Below, piece after piece: positions 35,655 through 46,415 of a stretch of 64,000 nt of DNA. The translations under genes and the position numbers were made by a program. The stretch is from NCBI RefSeq assembly GCF_030812215.1, contig NZ_JAUSSG010000003.1:124001-188000 (forward strand). Direction: 5' to 3'. The notes beneath the pieces are model-generated. The model was not told the DNA's origin and did no database searches. It saw nothing but the letters and a program-made list of their open reading frames with translations. The stretch is from Variovorax boronicumulans. Lineage in GTDB: Bacteria > Pseudomonadota > Gammaproteobacteria > Burkholderiales > Burkholderiaceae_C. Within the stretch, counting starts at the first letter, position 1. Every line of letters starts with the position of its first letter.

Positions 35655-36854
35655 ATGATCATCAAACCGCGCGTGCGCGGCTTCATCTGCGTCACGACCC
35701 ACCCCACGGGCTGCGAAGCCAACGTCAGGCAGCAGATCGACTACGTGCTGGCCCAGGGCCGGATTGCCGGGGGACCGAAGAAGGTGCTCGTCATCGGCGC
35801 ATCGACCGGCTACGGCCTGGCCGCGCGCATCACCGCGGCCTTCGGCAGCGGCGCCGACACGCTGGGTGTGTTCTTCGAGCGGCCCGGCAGCGAGACCAAG
35901 CCCGGCTCGCCCGGCTGGTACAACACCGCGGCTTTCCACCGTGCGGCGGCCGAAGAAGGCCTCTACGCGAAGAGCATCAACGGCGACGGCTTCTCCGACG
36001 ACGTGAAGCAGAAGACCATCGATGCGATCCGCGCGGACCTCGGCCAGGTCGACCTCGTCGTCTACAGCCTGGCCGCGCCGCGGCGCATGCATCCGAAGAC
36101 CGGCCAGGTCTTCAACTCGACGCTCAAGCCCATCGGCAAGGCCGTGACCCTGCGCGGCCTGGACACCGACAACGAGGTCGTCAAGGACACCGTGCTGGAG
36201 CCCGCCACGCAGGAAGAAATCGACAACACCGTCGCCGTGATGGGCGGCGAGGACTGGCAGATGTGGATCGATGCGCTGCAAGACGCCGGCGTGCTGGCCG
36301 AGGGCGCGAAGACGACCGCCTTCACATATCTGGGCGAGCAGATCACGCACGACATCTACTGGAACGGCTCCATCGGCGCCGCCAAGAAAGACCTCGACCA
36401 GAAGGTGCTCGGCATTCGCGCCGGCTTGGCCGCGAAGGGCGGCGATGCGCGCGTGTCGGTGCTGAAGGCGGTCGTGACACAGGCGAGCTCGGCCATTCCG
36501 ATGATGCCGCTGTACCTGTCGCTGCTGTTCAAGGTGATGAAGGAGAAGGGCACGCACGAGGGCTGCATCGAGCAGGTGCACGGCCTCTTTGCCGAGAGCC
36601 TCTACGGCCCCACGCCGCATCTGGACAGTGAAGGGCGCCTGCGTGCGGACTACAAGGAGCTGGCTCCCGATGTGCAGGCGCGCGTGGTCGAGCTCTGGCC
36701 CCAGGTCACCAGCGAGAACATCCACGAGCTCACCGACTTTGCGGGCTACAAGGCCGAGTTCCTGCGCCTCTTCGGCTTCGCGGTCGAAGGCGTGGACTAC
36801 GAGGCCGACGTGAACCCCGATGTGGGCATTCCGAACCTCGTGCAGGTCCAGTAG
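35655..36854 (+). CDS. fabV: Enoyl-[ACP]/trans-2-enoyl-CoA reductase FabV
   Basis: 399 residues. FabV reduces the trans-2 double bond in the last step of fatty acid elongation using NADH and is naturally resistant to triclosan. The start [20 protein letters not shown] is typical; the NAD loop is [16 protein letters not shown]; the active-site pair is Y-x8-K in [10 protein letters not shown]. The C-terminal [12 protein letters not shown] and [14 protein letters not shown] fit the family. The start at 35655 matches family length; the frame runs further upstream without a good site. Confidence 0.95.
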   Translation: MIIKPRVRGFICVTTHPTGCEANVRQQIDYVLAQGRIAGGPKKVLVIGASTGYGLAARITAAFGSGADTLGVFFERPGSETKPGSPGWYNTAAFHRAAAEEGLYAKSINGDGFSDDVKQKTIDAIRADLGQVDLVVYSLAAPRRMHPKTGQVFNSTLKPIGKAVTLRGLDTDNEVVKDTVLEPATQEEIDNTVAVMGGEDWQMWIDALQDAGVLAEGAKTTAFTYLGEQITHDIYWNGSIGAAKKDLDQKVLGIRAGLAAKGGDARVSVLKAVVTQASSAIPMMPLYLSLLFKVMKEKGTHEGCIEQVHGLFAESLYGPTPHLDSEGRLRADYKELAPDVQARVVELWPQVTSENIHELTDFAGYKAEFLRLFGFAVEGVDYEADVNPDVGIPNLVQVQ

Positions 36855-36878
36855 AAGCACAGAGGGATACTCCCGCCC

Positions 36879-37298
36879 ATGCAGATTCAAGAAAAACCGC
36901 CTGCCGGCACGCCCTTCGAGTGGATCGGCGGCGAGCCGAAGGTAGAGGCGCTGGTCGAGCGCTTCTACGACCTGATGGACCTCGAGCCCGCCTACGCGCA
37001 ACTGCGTGCCGTGCACGGCACCAGCCTGGACAACGCGCGCCAGCGCCTCTTCTGGTTCCTGTGCGGCTGGCTCGGCGGCCCGCAGCACTACACCGACCGC
37101 TTCGGCCATCCGATGCTGCGCGCGCGTCATCTGCCGCAGAGCATCGGCGGCCACACCATCGGCATCAAGGAGCGCGACCAGTGGCTCGCCTGCATGGACC
37201 AGGCGATGGGCGAGACCGGCGTGCCGGACGACTTGCGCGCGCGTTTGCGCACCTCGTTCTTCCAGACCGCCGACTGGATGCGCAACCGCGGCGAATAA
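36879..37298 (+). CDS. Group II truncated haemoglobin
   Basis: 139 residues, a 2-on-2 globin. It opens PFEWIGGEPKVEALVERFYDLMDLEPAY, has the FWFLCGWLGGPQHYTDRFGHPMLRARH block with the proximal haem histidine in RARHLP, and the Trp-containing KERDQWLACMDQAM helix typical of group II. It binds O2 or NO. It lies 24 bp after fabV and 32 bp before a flavin-dependent reductase that may reduce it. Confidence 0.93.
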   Translation: MQIQEKPPAGTPFEWIGGEPKVEALVERFYDLMDLEPAYAQLRAVHGTSLDNARQRLFWFLCGWLGGPQHYTDRFGHPMLRARHLPQSIGGHTIGIKERDQWLACMDQAMGETGVPDDLRARLRTSFFQTADWMRNRGE

Positions 37299-37330
37299 GA
37301 ACAGACACCGATTCCGAAAGACTCTCCCTC

Positions 37331-38554
37331 ATGAATTCCATCGTCATCATCGGCGGCGGCCACGCCGCGGCCCAGCTTTGCGCCGGCCTTGCCGAAGCCG
37401 GGCAGGGCGCACGCGTGCACCTGGTCTGCGAGGAGGCCTGCGAGCCGTACCACCGGCCGCCGCTGTCGAAAGCCTTCCTCAAGAGCGCCGAAGAAACCAC
37501 GCAGCCGCACAAGGCCGCCGACTGGTACCGCGAAGCGGGCATCACGCTGCACCTGGGCGATGCGGCCGTGGCCATCGACCGCGAGGCGCACACCGTCACG
37601 CTGCGCTCGGGCGCGGTGCTGCCGTGGGAGCGCCTGGTGCTCGCCACCGGCACGCGCGCACGCCAGATGCCCGACCTGAAGCCAGGGCTCGAAAACGTCG
37701 CGAGCCTGCGCGCCGCCGACGAGGCGCATCGCCTGCGCGAACGGCTTGCCGGGGCGCAGCATGTCACCGTGCTCGGCGGTGGCTTCATCGGCCTCGAAGT
37801 GGCGGCCACCGTCAAGGCGCTCGGCAAGAGCGTGCAGGTGATCGAGAGTGCGCCGCGCCTGCTGGGCCGCGCCGTGTCGCCCGAGCTGTCGGCGCACGTG
37901 CTCGCGACGCATCGCGCGGCGGGCATCGACATCGTGCTCGGCGCGCAGACCGGCGCGTTCGAGGTCGAGGGTGATCGGCTCGTGTCGATCCTGGTCAACG
38001 GCGTGAAGCAGCCGGTGGACCTGCTGCTGCTGGGCATCGGCGCCGTGCCCGAGACCGCACTGGCGCAGGCCGCGGGTATCGAGTGCGCCGACGGCATCGT
38101 GGTCGATGGCCACATGCAGACCAGCGCCGCCGACGTGCTCGCCGTGGGCGACTGCACGCGCTTCCCCGACCGCCGCGCGGGCCGCACGATGCGGCTCGAA
38201 TCGGTGCAGAACGCCAACGACCAGGCACGTACCGCGGTCGCCACGCTCACCGGCGCCGCGCGTCCGCACGATGTCGTCGCATGGTTCTGGTCCGACCAGG
38301 GCAGCATGCGCCTGCAGATGGTGGGCCTGATGCCCGCCGAAGGCACGCCGGGTCTGACGAGCGTGCGCCGCCCCGGCCCGAAGCCGGAGGCGTTCTCGCT
38401 GTTCCACTATGTCGATGGGCAGCTGGTGTGCGTCGAGTCGGTCAACGCACCGGTCGATCACATGATGAGCCGCAAGCTGCTCGAAGCGGGGCGCAACCCC
38501 GATCCCGCAGCGATTGCGGATGCGGCGATTCCGCTCAAGAACCACCTGGCGTAA
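37331..38554 (+). CDS. FAD-dependent ferredoxin reductase-like oxidoreductase
   Basis: 407 residues. FAD motif VIIGGGHAAAQLCAGL at the N-terminus, active region YHRPPLSKAFL, NADH motif VTVLGGGFIGLEVAATVKALGKSV, second FAD motif DVLAVGDCTRFP, and a C-terminal dimerisation domain. This is the reductase class that feeds ferredoxins of dioxygenases and P450s. No ferredoxin gene is nearby, so the truncated haemoglobin just upstream is a candidate electron acceptor. Confidence 0.9.
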   Translation: MNSIVIIGGGHAAAQLCAGLAEAGQGARVHLVCEEACEPYHRPPLSKAFLKSAEETTQPHKAADWYREAGITLHLGDAAVAIDREAHTVTLRSGAVLPWERLVLATGTRARQMPDLKPGLENVASLRAADEAHRLRERLAGAQHVTVLGGGFIGLEVAATVKALGKSVQVIESAPRLLGRAVSPELSAHVLATHRAAGIDIVLGAQTGAFEVEGDRLVSILVNGVKQPVDLLLLGIGAVPETALAQAAGIECADGIVVDGHMQTSAADVLAVGDCTRFPDRRAGRTMRLESVQNANDQARTAVATLTGAARPHDVVAWFWSDQGSMRLQMVGLMPAEGTPGLTSVRRPGPKPEAFSLFHYVDGQLVCVESVNAPVDHMMSRKLLEAGRNPDPAAIADAAIPLKNHLA

Positions 38555-38597
38555 CCGCGCCGCGCCGTGATCGCAGTGACGCGCACGCCGGGCGGCT

Positions 38598-39272
38598 TCA
38601 GCGCCGCGCCGGCGCCAGCAGCACCACCAGCGCGCCCGCGCCGCCTTCGGCCGGCTTCGCCTGCACGAACGCGATCACCTCGTTCTTCTGGATCAGCCAG
38701 CGCTGCGTCTTGGTCTTGAGCACCGGCTGCTTGCCGGGCGAGCCGAGGCCCTTGCCGTGCACCACGCGCACGCAGCGCAGTCCCTGCTTGTACGCATTGC
38801 GGATGAAGCCGCCGAGTGCTTCGCGCGCCTCGTCGCTGCGCAGGCCGTGCAGGTCGACCTGCGCCTGGATCGACCAGTCGCCCTTGCGCAGCCGCGCCGT
38901 CACGTCGGTGCCGATGCCGGGGCGGCGAAAGCTCATGGCGTCGTCGACGTCCAGCAGCGTGGTCACGTCGAACTCGTCGGAGAGCGATTCGCGCAGCACG
39001 CGCTGCTCGTCGAGCTGGTGCTGCACCGGAATCGGCGCGGGCGGCTCGGGCGCGAGCGGCACGGCGGCCTTGCGGCGCAGCGGTTCGGTGGCACCGATGG
39101 CGCGGGCGAACAGGTCTTTCTCGGCCGCGCGCTTGCGCTCCGCAGCGGCCTTGGCCGCAGCCTCGGCCGCTTCGCGCTCGCGCGTTTCGGCCAGCGCCCG
39201 CTGCACCTGCTTGAGGTCGGCAAGGTTCTTCAGCGTCTTGGGTGTTTTCAGCGGCGGGGGACGCGAGGCCAT
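38598..39272 (-). CDS. Smr-domain endonuclease-like protein
   Basis: 224 residues: an alanine-rich, strongly charged coiled N-terminus (residues 15-60), then a C-terminal Smr domain with DLHGLRSDEAREAL, VRVVHGKGLGSPGKQPVLK and the closing GGAGALVVLLAP. Smr domains, first found at the end of MutS2, nick DNA or cleave RNA. The ATG shares a base with the radC stop (TGATG), so both are translated together. Confidence 0.9.
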   Translation of the reverse strand: MASRPPPLKTPKTLKNLADLKQVQRALAETREREAAEAAAKAAAERKRAAEKDLFARAIGATEPLRRKAAVPLAPEPPAPIPVQHQLDEQRVLRESLSDEFDVTTLLDVDDAMSFRRPGIGTDVTARLRKGDWSIQAQVDLHGLRSDEAREALGGFIRNAYKQGLRCVRVVHGKGLGSPGKQPVLKTKTQRWLIQKNEVIAFVQAKPAEGGAGALVVLLAPARR

Positions 39273-39949
39273 CAGAGCAATCCTTTTTCGGCCATCGAGA
39301 AGCTCTGGCCCGGGCTCACGATGACGTGGTCGATCACGCGCACATCCACCAGCGAGAGCGCGGCCCTGAGCGTTTGCGTGAGCGATTCGTCGGCGCGCGA
39401 GGGCTCGATGCTGCCGCTCGGGTGGTTGTGCGCCAGCACCGCGGCCGCGGCCTGGTGGTGCAGGGCGCGCATGACGATTTCGCGCGGATAGACGCTGGCC
39501 TGCGTGAGCGTTCCGCGAAACAGCTCCTCCAGCACGATCAGCCGGTGCTGCACATCGAGGAACAGCACCGCGAACACCTCGTGCGGCCGCGAGCCGATGT
39601 GCAGCTGCACATACTGCTTGACCGCCTCGGGCGAGTCGAACACCGTGCGCTCCTTGAGCTGCTCGGCCATGGCGCGGCGCGCCAGTTCGAGCACCGCGAT
39701 GAGTTCGGCGCGCTTGGCATCGCCGCCCATGCCCTTGACGACCTTCAGGTCCTCGGGGCCGGTGTTCAGCAGGCCCGAGAGGCCGCCGAAACGCTCGAGC
39801 AGTTCCTGCGCCATCTGCAGCACGTTCTTGCCCGGCACGCCGGTGCGCAGCAGCAGCGCCAGCAGTTCGGCGTCGGCCAGCGCGGCAACGCCTCGTGCGA
39901 TGAGCTTTTCGCGCGGGCGGGCGTCTGCGGGGAGATCCTTGAAAGCCAT
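39272..39949 (-). CDS. radC: RadC family JAB-domain protein
   Basis: 225 residues. An N-terminal helix-hairpin-helix region ([33 protein letters not shown]) precedes the JAB metalloprotease-like domain with the metal motif [14 protein letters not shown]. Despite its name, a DNA repair role is not supported for RadC in E. coli. It is divergent from slpA. Confidence 0.93.
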   Translation of the reverse strand: MAFKDLPADARPREKLIARGVAALADAELLALLLRTGVPGKNVLQMAQELLERFGGLSGLLNTGPEDLKVVKGMGGDAKRAELIAVLELARRAMAEQLKERTVFDSPEAVKQYVQLHIGSRPHEVFAVLFLDVQHRLIVLEELFRGTLTQASVYPREIVMRALHHQAAAAVLAHNHPSGSIEPSRADESLTQTLRAALSLVDVRVIDHVIVSPGQSFSMAEKGLL

Positions 39950-40057
39950 CGAAACCTTGGGAAACCTTGAATGGAGCGGGTGGAAGGTCCCCGTCCTTAA
40001 AATGCAGTCCAGTTTATCGGGACACCCCCCTTGTCTTTGCCCACCTCCGCTTCCTCC

Positions 40058-40501
40058 ATGTCCCACGTCGTGACTTCCGGCTCCTTCCTGACCCTGCATT
40101 ACCGGCTGGCCGGACCGGCGGGCGACATCATCAACACCTTCGCCGACAAGCCCGCGACCCTGTCGCTCGGCACCGGCGAACTTTCGCCTGCCATGGAGCA
40201 GCGCCTGATGGGCCTCGAAGAGGGCACGCATGCCACCTTCGAGCTGCCTGCCGGCGAGGCTTTCGGCGATCGCAATCCCGAAATGCAGCAATGGGTCGCC
40301 AAGAAGCTGCTCGCGCAGATGGGCGACCCCGACGAGAAGTACGCCGTGGGCGACGTGGTGCAGTTCCCCACGCCCGATGGCACCGGCAGCTATGCCGGCG
40401 CGGTGATCGAATCGAGCGAGACCGCGGTGCGCTTCGACTTCAACCATCCCCTGGCCGGCCAGCCTGTGACCTTCGAGGTCCGGTTGATCGGGGTGCTATG
40501 A
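40058..40501 (+). CDS. slpA: FKBP-type peptidyl-prolyl isomerase SlpA
   Basis: 147 residues of the SlyD/SlpA group: [59 protein letters not shown] (flap domain boundary) and [18 protein letters not shown]. It catalyses proline isomerisation and acts as a chaperone. The ATG at 40058 gives the usual N-terminus; a TTG at 40031 is an alternative. The pairing with ispH (fkpB-ispH) is conserved in many proteobacteria. Confidence 0.92.
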   Translation: MSHVVTSGSFLTLHYRLAGPAGDIINTFADKPATLSLGTGELSPAMEQRLMGLEEGTHATFELPAGEAFGDRNPEMQQWVAKKLLAQMGDPDEKYAVGDVVQFPTPDGTGSYAGAVIESSETAVRFDFNHPLAGQPVTFEVRLIGVL

Positions 40502-40560
40502 GCCGCCGGGCCGCTCCCAAGGCGAATACCGCAGCGCGAAGCGCGGAGGTCTCCGAATGA
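40498..40560 (+). CDS. 20-residue bridging mini-ORF between slpA and ispH
   Basis: The ATG overlaps the slpA stop (ATGA) and the TGA overlaps the ispH ATG (ATGA). The whole peptide, [20 protein letters not shown], is encoded by repeat copy D. Its TAARSAEV part is identical to the C-terminus of the permease ending at 32996. Confidence 0.5.
   Translation: MSRRAAPKANTAARSAEVSE
40503..40552 (+). repeat. Operon-gap repeat, copy D
   Basis: It begins CGCCGGGCCGCTCCCAAGGC and ends GCAGCGCGAAGCGCGGAGGT at 40531-40550, identical over those 20 bases to copy B. It fills the slpA/ispH gap exactly and its GGAGGT is the ribosome-binding sequence for ispH, 7 bases before its ATG. Confidence 0.85.
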
Positions 40561-41525
40561 ACCGGGGCATCGAGGAAGTCCTCCTCGCCGAGCCGCGCGG
40601 CTTTTGCGCCGGCGTGGACCGCGCCATCGAGATCGTCGAACGCGCCATCGCCAAGTTCGGTGCGCCGATCTATGTGCGCCACGAGATCGTGCACAACACC
40701 TATGTGGTGAACGAGCTCAAGGCCAAGGGCGCGATCTTCATCGAGGAGCTCTCCGACGTGCCGCCCGGCGCCACGCTGGTGTTCAGCGCGCACGGCGTGA
40801 GCAAGGCGGTGGAGCAGGAGGCGCGCGACCGCGGCTTCGAGATCTTCGATGCCACCTGCCCGCTGGTGACCAAGGTGCACGTCGAGGTGGCCAAGCTCGC
40901 CAAGGAAGGCTACGAGTTCATCATGATCGGCCACAAGGGGCACCCCGAGGTCGAGGGCACGATGGGCCAGCTCTCCAGCGGCATCCATCTCGTGGAAGAC
41001 GTCGCCGATGTCGCGAAGGTCTCGCCCGCGCAGACCGACAAGCTCGCGGTCGTCACCCAGACCACGCTCAGCGTGGACGACGCGGCCGAGATCGCCGCAG
41101 CGGTGCGCGCGCGCTTTCCGAGCGTGCGCGAGCCCAAGCAGCAGGACATCTGCTACGCCACGCAGAACCGCCAGGACGCGGTGAAGATCATGAGCCCGCA
41201 GGTCGACCTCGTGATCGTGGTCGGCAGCCCCACCAGCTCCAACAGCAACCGGCTGCGCGAGCTCGCGCAGCGGCTGGGCACCGAGAGCTACATGGTCGAT
41301 TCGGCCGACGAGCTCAAGCCCGAGTGGTTCGAGGGCAAGGGCCGTATCGGCATCACGGCCGGTGCCTCGGCGCCCGAGGTGCTGGTGCGCGAAGTGATCG
41401 ATCGCGTGCGGGCCTTCGGCGCGGTGTCCGTCCGCAAGATGGACGGCATCGAGGAGACCATCAAGTTTCCGCTTCCCAAGGGCCTCAAGCTCGACGACAT
41501 TCCGCCTCCGGGACACATCTCTTGA
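40557..41525 (+). CDS. ispH: 4-hydroxy-3-methylbut-2-enyl diphosphate reductase
   Basis: 322 residues, the last enzyme of the non-mevalonate isoprenoid pathway, producing IPP and DMAPP. The three [4Fe-4S] cysteines are in [26 protein letters not shown] and [15 protein letters not shown]. The catalytic Glu lies in the EGTMGQ stretch. It follows slpA through a repeat-encoded mini-ORF and its stop overlaps the TTG start of the dehydratase gene. Confidence 0.97.
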   Translation: MNRGIEEVLLAEPRGFCAGVDRAIEIVERAIAKFGAPIYVRHEIVHNTYVVNELKAKGAIFIEELSDVPPGATLVFSAHGVSKAVEQEARDRGFEIFDATCPLVTKVHVEVAKLAKEGYEFIMIGHKGHPEVEGTMGQLSSGIHLVEDVADVAKVSPAQTDKLAVVTQTTLSVDDAAEIAAAVRARFPSVREPKQQDICYATQNRQDAVKIMSPQVDLVIVVGSPTSSNSNRLRELAQRLGTESYMVDSADELKPEWFEGKGRIGITAGASAPEVLVREVIDRVRAFGAVSVRKMDGIEETIKFPLPKGLKLDDIPPPGHIS

Positions 41526-42487
41526 CCAACCAAACTTCAACCAACTGGCGCCCCGACATCGAGAGCGCCGCCCGCAGGCTGCGCGAACGCGCCGCCGGCT
41601 TCCTGCGCGAGACGCCGCTCTGGAAGCTGCCCGCATCCGCTTTCGGCCTGGCCGTGCCCGGCGTGGAGGTGTGGCTCAAGCTCGAGCACCTGCAGGTGAG
41701 CGGCAGCTTCAAGGCGCGCGGCATGATGAATCGGCTGCTCGCCAACGACATTCCCGAGAGCGGCGTGGTCGTGGCGTCCGGCGGCAATGCGGGCATTGCC
41801 ACTGCGGCTGCTGCCAAGGCGCTGGGCGTGCGCTGCCAGGTGTTCCTGCCCGGCGTGTCGCCCGAAGCCAAGCGCGCGCGTTTGCGTGCATTGGGCGCCG
41901 AAGTGGTCGTCGTCGGCGAGCTCTACCCCGACGCGCTGGCCGCCTGCCTCACGCGGCAGAGGGAAACCGGCGCCTTGCTGACCCATGCCTATGACCAGCC
42001 CGAAGTCGTGGCCGGCGCGGGCACGCTGGGCCACGAAATCGAAGCGCAGGGCGGCCTGCCCGATTCAGTGCTCGTGAGCGTGGGCGGTGGCGGCCTCATC
42101 GGCGGCCTGGCCGGCTGGTTCGAGAAGCGCGCCCGTGTCGTGGCGCTCGAGCCCGAGAAAGCGCCGACGCTCTTTCGTGCCCGCGAAGCCGGCGAGCCGG
42201 TCGATGTCGAGGTCGGCGGCATCGCGGCCGATTCGCTCGGCGCGCGTCGCATCGGTGCGATCTCTTGGGAGATCACGCAGCAGCAGGTGCAGCATGCGCT
42301 GCTGCTGTCCGACGAATCCATCCGCGCCGCGCAGCAGTGGCTGTGGAAGGAAATGAAGTTCGCCGTGGAGCCGGCCGCCGCGCTGCCACTGGCTGCGCTG
42401 CAGACCGGCGCCTACGTGCCGCGCGAGGGCGAGAAGGTGTGCCTGATCGTCTGCGGGGCGAACGTGGATCCGGCCACCGTCGCCTGA
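41522..42487 (+). CDS. PLP-dependent serine/threonine dehydratase
   Basis: 321 residues of fold-type II PLP enzymes. The Schiff-base Lys is in [12 protein letters not shown], the substrate loop is [10 protein letters not shown], and the phosphate-binding glycine loop is [12 protein letters not shown]. Related enzymes deaminate threonine or serine to 2-oxo acids. No C-terminal ACT regulatory domain is present, so it is of the catabolic or short type. Translation starts at a TTG overlapping the ispH stop (TTGA). Confidence 0.88.
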   Translation: MTNQTSTNWRPDIESAARRLRERAAGFLRETPLWKLPASAFGLAVPGVEVWLKLEHLQVSGSFKARGMMNRLLANDIPESGVVVASGGNAGIATAAAAKALGVRCQVFLPGVSPEAKRARLRALGAEVVVVGELYPDALAACLTRQRETGALLTHAYDQPEVVAGAGTLGHEIEAQGGLPDSVLVSVGGGGLIGGLAGWFEKRARVVALEPEKAPTLFRAREAGEPVDVEVGGIAADSLGARRIGAISWEITQQQVQHALLLSDESIRAAQQWLWKEMKFAVEPAAALPLAALQTGAYVPREGEKVCLIVCGANVDPATVA

Positions 42488-42531
42488 CGGCTGCGCGCAG
42501 GGTGGGGCGGTGCGACACCGCGCCCACCTAA

Positions 42532-43872
<1,341 letters not shown>

Positions 43873-43929
43873 GGGTGTGGCTTCAAAAGTCCTGTTTTTC
43901 CCCGCTATAATCGCAGGCTCGACAGCACC

Positions 43930-44019
43930 GGAGAGGTGGCAGAGTGGTCGAATGTACCTGACTCGAAATCAGGCGTACTAGCAATAGTACCGAGGGTTCG
44001 AATCCCTCCCTCTCCTCCA
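43930..44019 (+). tRNA. tRNA-Ser, anticodon CGA
   Basis: A 90-nt gene including encoded CCA. The acceptor stem GGAGAGG pairs with CCTCTCC; the anticodon loop CTCGAAA gives anticodon CGA (reads UCG); a long variable arm GTACTA-GCA-TAGTAC marks a class II serine tRNA; the T-arm is GAGGG-TTCGAAT-CCCTC. The base before CCA is T, where most bacterial serine tRNAs have G. Confidence 0.95.
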
Positions 44020-44091
44020 AACATGCTTGCAAGCCATGGATTGATCGAAGCTTCTCAGCTTGTCATTCCTTCGCTGGCAAAGCCACTATCA

Positions 44092-44130
44092 AAAGCCGCA
44101 GTGATTTCTCACTGCGGCTTTTTGCTTTTT
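44092..44130 (+). terminator. Rho-independent terminator after tRNA-Ser
   Basis: AAAGCCGCAGTGA, a TTTC loop and the exact complement TCACTGCGGCTTT, followed by TTGCTTTTT. It ends the serS/tRNA transcription unit. Confidence 0.9.
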
Positions 44131-44212
44131 GGCTGTCACGCCATCCTGTCAGATGGCTGCTTGTCGAGGCGGCAAAGCAAATAGCGGCGGCGCCTCGAGC
44201 GTCATGCAAAAG

Positions 44213-44464
44213 CTACCGTCCGACCGAACCCGTCGCTCCCGTGCGGGGCTTCGTCGCGACACGTGCCTGCGCATCTCTCTTGGCCTTGGCTGCATCGATC
44301 TCGCGTTCGGAATGGAGCTGGTGCTTGCCGCAGTTATCGCAGCGATACAGGCGCAGCCACGGCAGCATTCGCATCCATGTGCTGCGGCGCTTGCGCTTGA
44401 GATGGTCGATGCCGCATGGGCAGGCAGAAAACAGGTTGTGCATAGAGGGCGATCCGGATGTCAT
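44213..44464 (-). CDS. Small zinc-ribbon-like hypothetical protein
   Basis: 83 residues with two cysteine pairs, SACPCGIDHL and YRCDNCGKHQL, separated by a basic stretch RKRRSTWMRMLPWLRL. This C-x-C/C-x2-C spacing with RR...LP..R.YRC in between is seen in many small uncharacterised bacterial zinc-ribbon proteins. An AAGGGGG ribosome-binding sequence lies just before the ATG. No function is assigned. The tail (ERE...AKAKRDAQARV) is highly charged. Confidence 0.6.
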   Translation of the reverse strand: MTSGSPSMHNLFSACPCGIDHLKRKRRSTWMRMLPWLRLYRCDNCGKHQLHSEREIDAAKAKRDAQARVATKPRTGATGSVGR

Positions 44465-45086
44465 GGGGCCCCCCTTGCCAAGCTCTACGGCTTGTCGGCA
44501 GATGTGTACTGCAGCGCAGCATTCTTGCAGTGATCCATGACCACGCCACTACCATGTTCGCGGTATTTGTAAACTTTGCTGCTACATGCAGACTACCCGT
44601 TGGCCGTCGAGGCCTGAAGGCGTGTTGCAGCTTCAAGAGCGCGCCGTGCGCGGAGATGCGCGGTCTTGAGCGGAAGTCAACTATTCAAAGTCATTGTTGC
44701 GTTTCTCCCCCCGGCCAATCGGTTCGCATCAAGCCCGAAGTTGTCAGGACATAGAGGCGTATCCACACGTACCTTTACTCGGTACGGGCATGGCGAAAAC
44801 GATCACCAGCGGGTTGCGCTGGTACGATAAGGGAGAAAGTTTGCAACGATGAACTTGGTTAGCGACATCTCTTCCGGAGAGAACCAAGGGACTCTGATGG
44901 CGACTTTGGCGCCGTCACTTACCTTTTCACCAACTCACGTATCTGTTTGTGAGTTTTCAGTGTGAAGGGTAAACGATTTTTTACAAAAAATTCGTCAATA
45001 GCCGCTGCGCCTGAAAATTGTGTGAGGAAACTGCGCACGACCTTTCGCGTGCGCTGCTGGTAAATATTGACTTCTGGGGGAACAGA
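44465..45086. other. 622-bp gap before the polysaccharide locus
   Basis: No convincing gene is seen on either strand. The stretch is less GC-rich than its surroundings and probably holds the promoter of the polysaccharide operon, since wza follows and no other upstream gene faces the same way. No JUMPstart/ops-like GGCGGTAG motif was found. A possible promoter-like stretch lies near 44815-44835 (TTGCGC ... TACGATAA), with poor spacing. Confidence 0.5.
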
Positions 45087-46244
45087 TTGAGAAGAAATAC
45101 GAACGTCTTGGCATGGGCGTCGGCACTGGCAGGTGCGATGGTGCTTCAAGGTTGCGCAATCGTGCCGGGCATGGGAACCGTGGAGCCCTACGACGGTCGG
45201 GAAGAGTTGCCATCGCAGTTCCGCTACCTGCCCGATGCGGCCCCCGAAGGCGCGATCACCCCCATTTCCCTCGCGCTCGTGCGCACGCTGGCCGAAACCG
45301 CGCCCAAGGGCGTGCCGCCGGAAGTGCAGGCGCTGTTCGGCAAGAGCGAGCGCTACACCATCGGTCCCGGTGACGTGGTGGGCGTGATCGTTTACGACCA
45401 CCCCGAGCTGCTGCCCAACGCGGGCGCCGTCATCTCGCAATCCGTGGACCCTACTGGCGTGCAGGTAGCCCCGGGTTTCATCGTCGACCCCGACGGGGAA
45501 ATTTCTTTCCCATACATCAGTCGTGTGCGTGTTGCCGGTTTGAGCGAGGCTGGTGCTTCTGACCTCATCCGCGATTTGCTGAAGCCGCATGTCGAGAACC
45601 CGCAGGTGACGGTGCGCATCCAGTCCTTCAGAAGCCGCCGTGCTTATGTAGAGGGCGAAGTGCGCGTCCCCGGGTCCCAAATATTTACCGACGTGCCGAT
45701 GACGCTGAACGAGGCCATCAACCGGGCCGGCGGCATCACGACCAACGGCAACCTGTCTGCCTTGACGCTCATCCGCAACGGAAAGTCGATCCCGATCGAC
45801 ATGACCCGGCTGCGCGAGGCCGGCTACGACGGCAACAGCATTCCATTGAAGAGCGGCGACACCGTTCGCGTGGCGCACCGCGAAGACTCCAAGATCTTCC
45901 TCATGGGCGAGGTCGTGGCGCCGCTGGCTTTGAACATGCGCAGCAACGGCCGCCTGAGCCTGAGCGAAGCGCTCGGCGAGGCAGGTGGTCCCCAGAATGC
46001 AACCGCCAACGCGGGGCAGATCTACGTCATTCGCCAGGGCGCCACGGGCGCGCCGGCCGTTTTCAATCTCGATGCCAAGAATCCGGCCGCCATGGCGATC
46101 GCGAGCCAGTTCCGGCTGCAGCCGCAGGACGTGGTCTATATCGACCCCGTGCCGCTGGTCAAGTGGAACCGCGTCGTCAGCCTGATCCTGCCTTCGGCCA
46201 CGGTGGTCAACAACGCCAGCGAGATATACGTCAGGCATCGCTAG
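45087..46244 (+). CDS. wza: Polysaccharide export outer-membrane lipoprotein
   Basis: 385 residues starting at a TTG preceded by GGGGGA. The signal peptide ends in the lipobox VLQGC. The polysaccharide export domain is YTIGPGDVVGVIVYDHPEL ... GFIVDPDGEISFPYISRVRVAGLS, followed by two SLBB domains (YVEGEVRVPGSQIFTDVPMTLNEAINRAGG and FLMGEVVAPLALNMRSNGRLSLSEALGEAGG). Wza-type octamers form the outer-membrane channel for capsule or exopolysaccharide. It opens the locus; the partner kinase Wzc lies at the far end. Confidence 0.93.
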   Translation: MRRNTNVLAWASALAGAMVLQGCAIVPGMGTVEPYDGREELPSQFRYLPDAAPEGAITPISLALVRTLAETAPKGVPPEVQALFGKSERYTIGPGDVVGVIVYDHPELLPNAGAVISQSVDPTGVQVAPGFIVDPDGEISFPYISRVRVAGLSEAGASDLIRDLLKPHVENPQVTVRIQSFRSRRAYVEGEVRVPGSQIFTDVPMTLNEAINRAGGITTNGNLSALTLIRNGKSIPIDMTRLREAGYDGNSIPLKSGDTVRVAHREDSKIFLMGEVVAPLALNMRSNGRLSLSEALGEAGGPQNATANAGQIYVIRQGATGAPAVFNLDAKNPAAMAIASQFRLQPQDVVYIDPVPLVKWNRVVSLILPSATVVNNASEIYVRHR

Positions 46245-46415
46245 TTAGCCAGGGGAGGGGAGAGGAGAGAGTTCACCACCACCGCCGCGACGGTGGGGAT
46301 GGACTCACCTGAATCGAAAGACAGCAATTGCGGGCGGTCGAATGAGCGCGCCCGGCGTGACGGCAGGGCTTCTCTTGAACCCAGGCCGTCAATTTTTTTG
46401 TTCCAGCCATCCATC

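Noticed and set aside
43930-45086. Genomic island attachment site at tRNA-Ser
   Set aside because: No integrase and no direct repeat of the tRNA 3' end was seen downstream; only the proximity to the polysaccharide locus suggested it.
44465-45086. JUMPstart/ops element upstream of wza
   Set aside because: The core GGCGGTAG was not found on reading the gap.
46245-46415. Terminator after wza
   Set aside because: A short CCACCG/CGGTGG stem exists but has no T-run and a weak loop; wza and tviB are probably co-transcribed.
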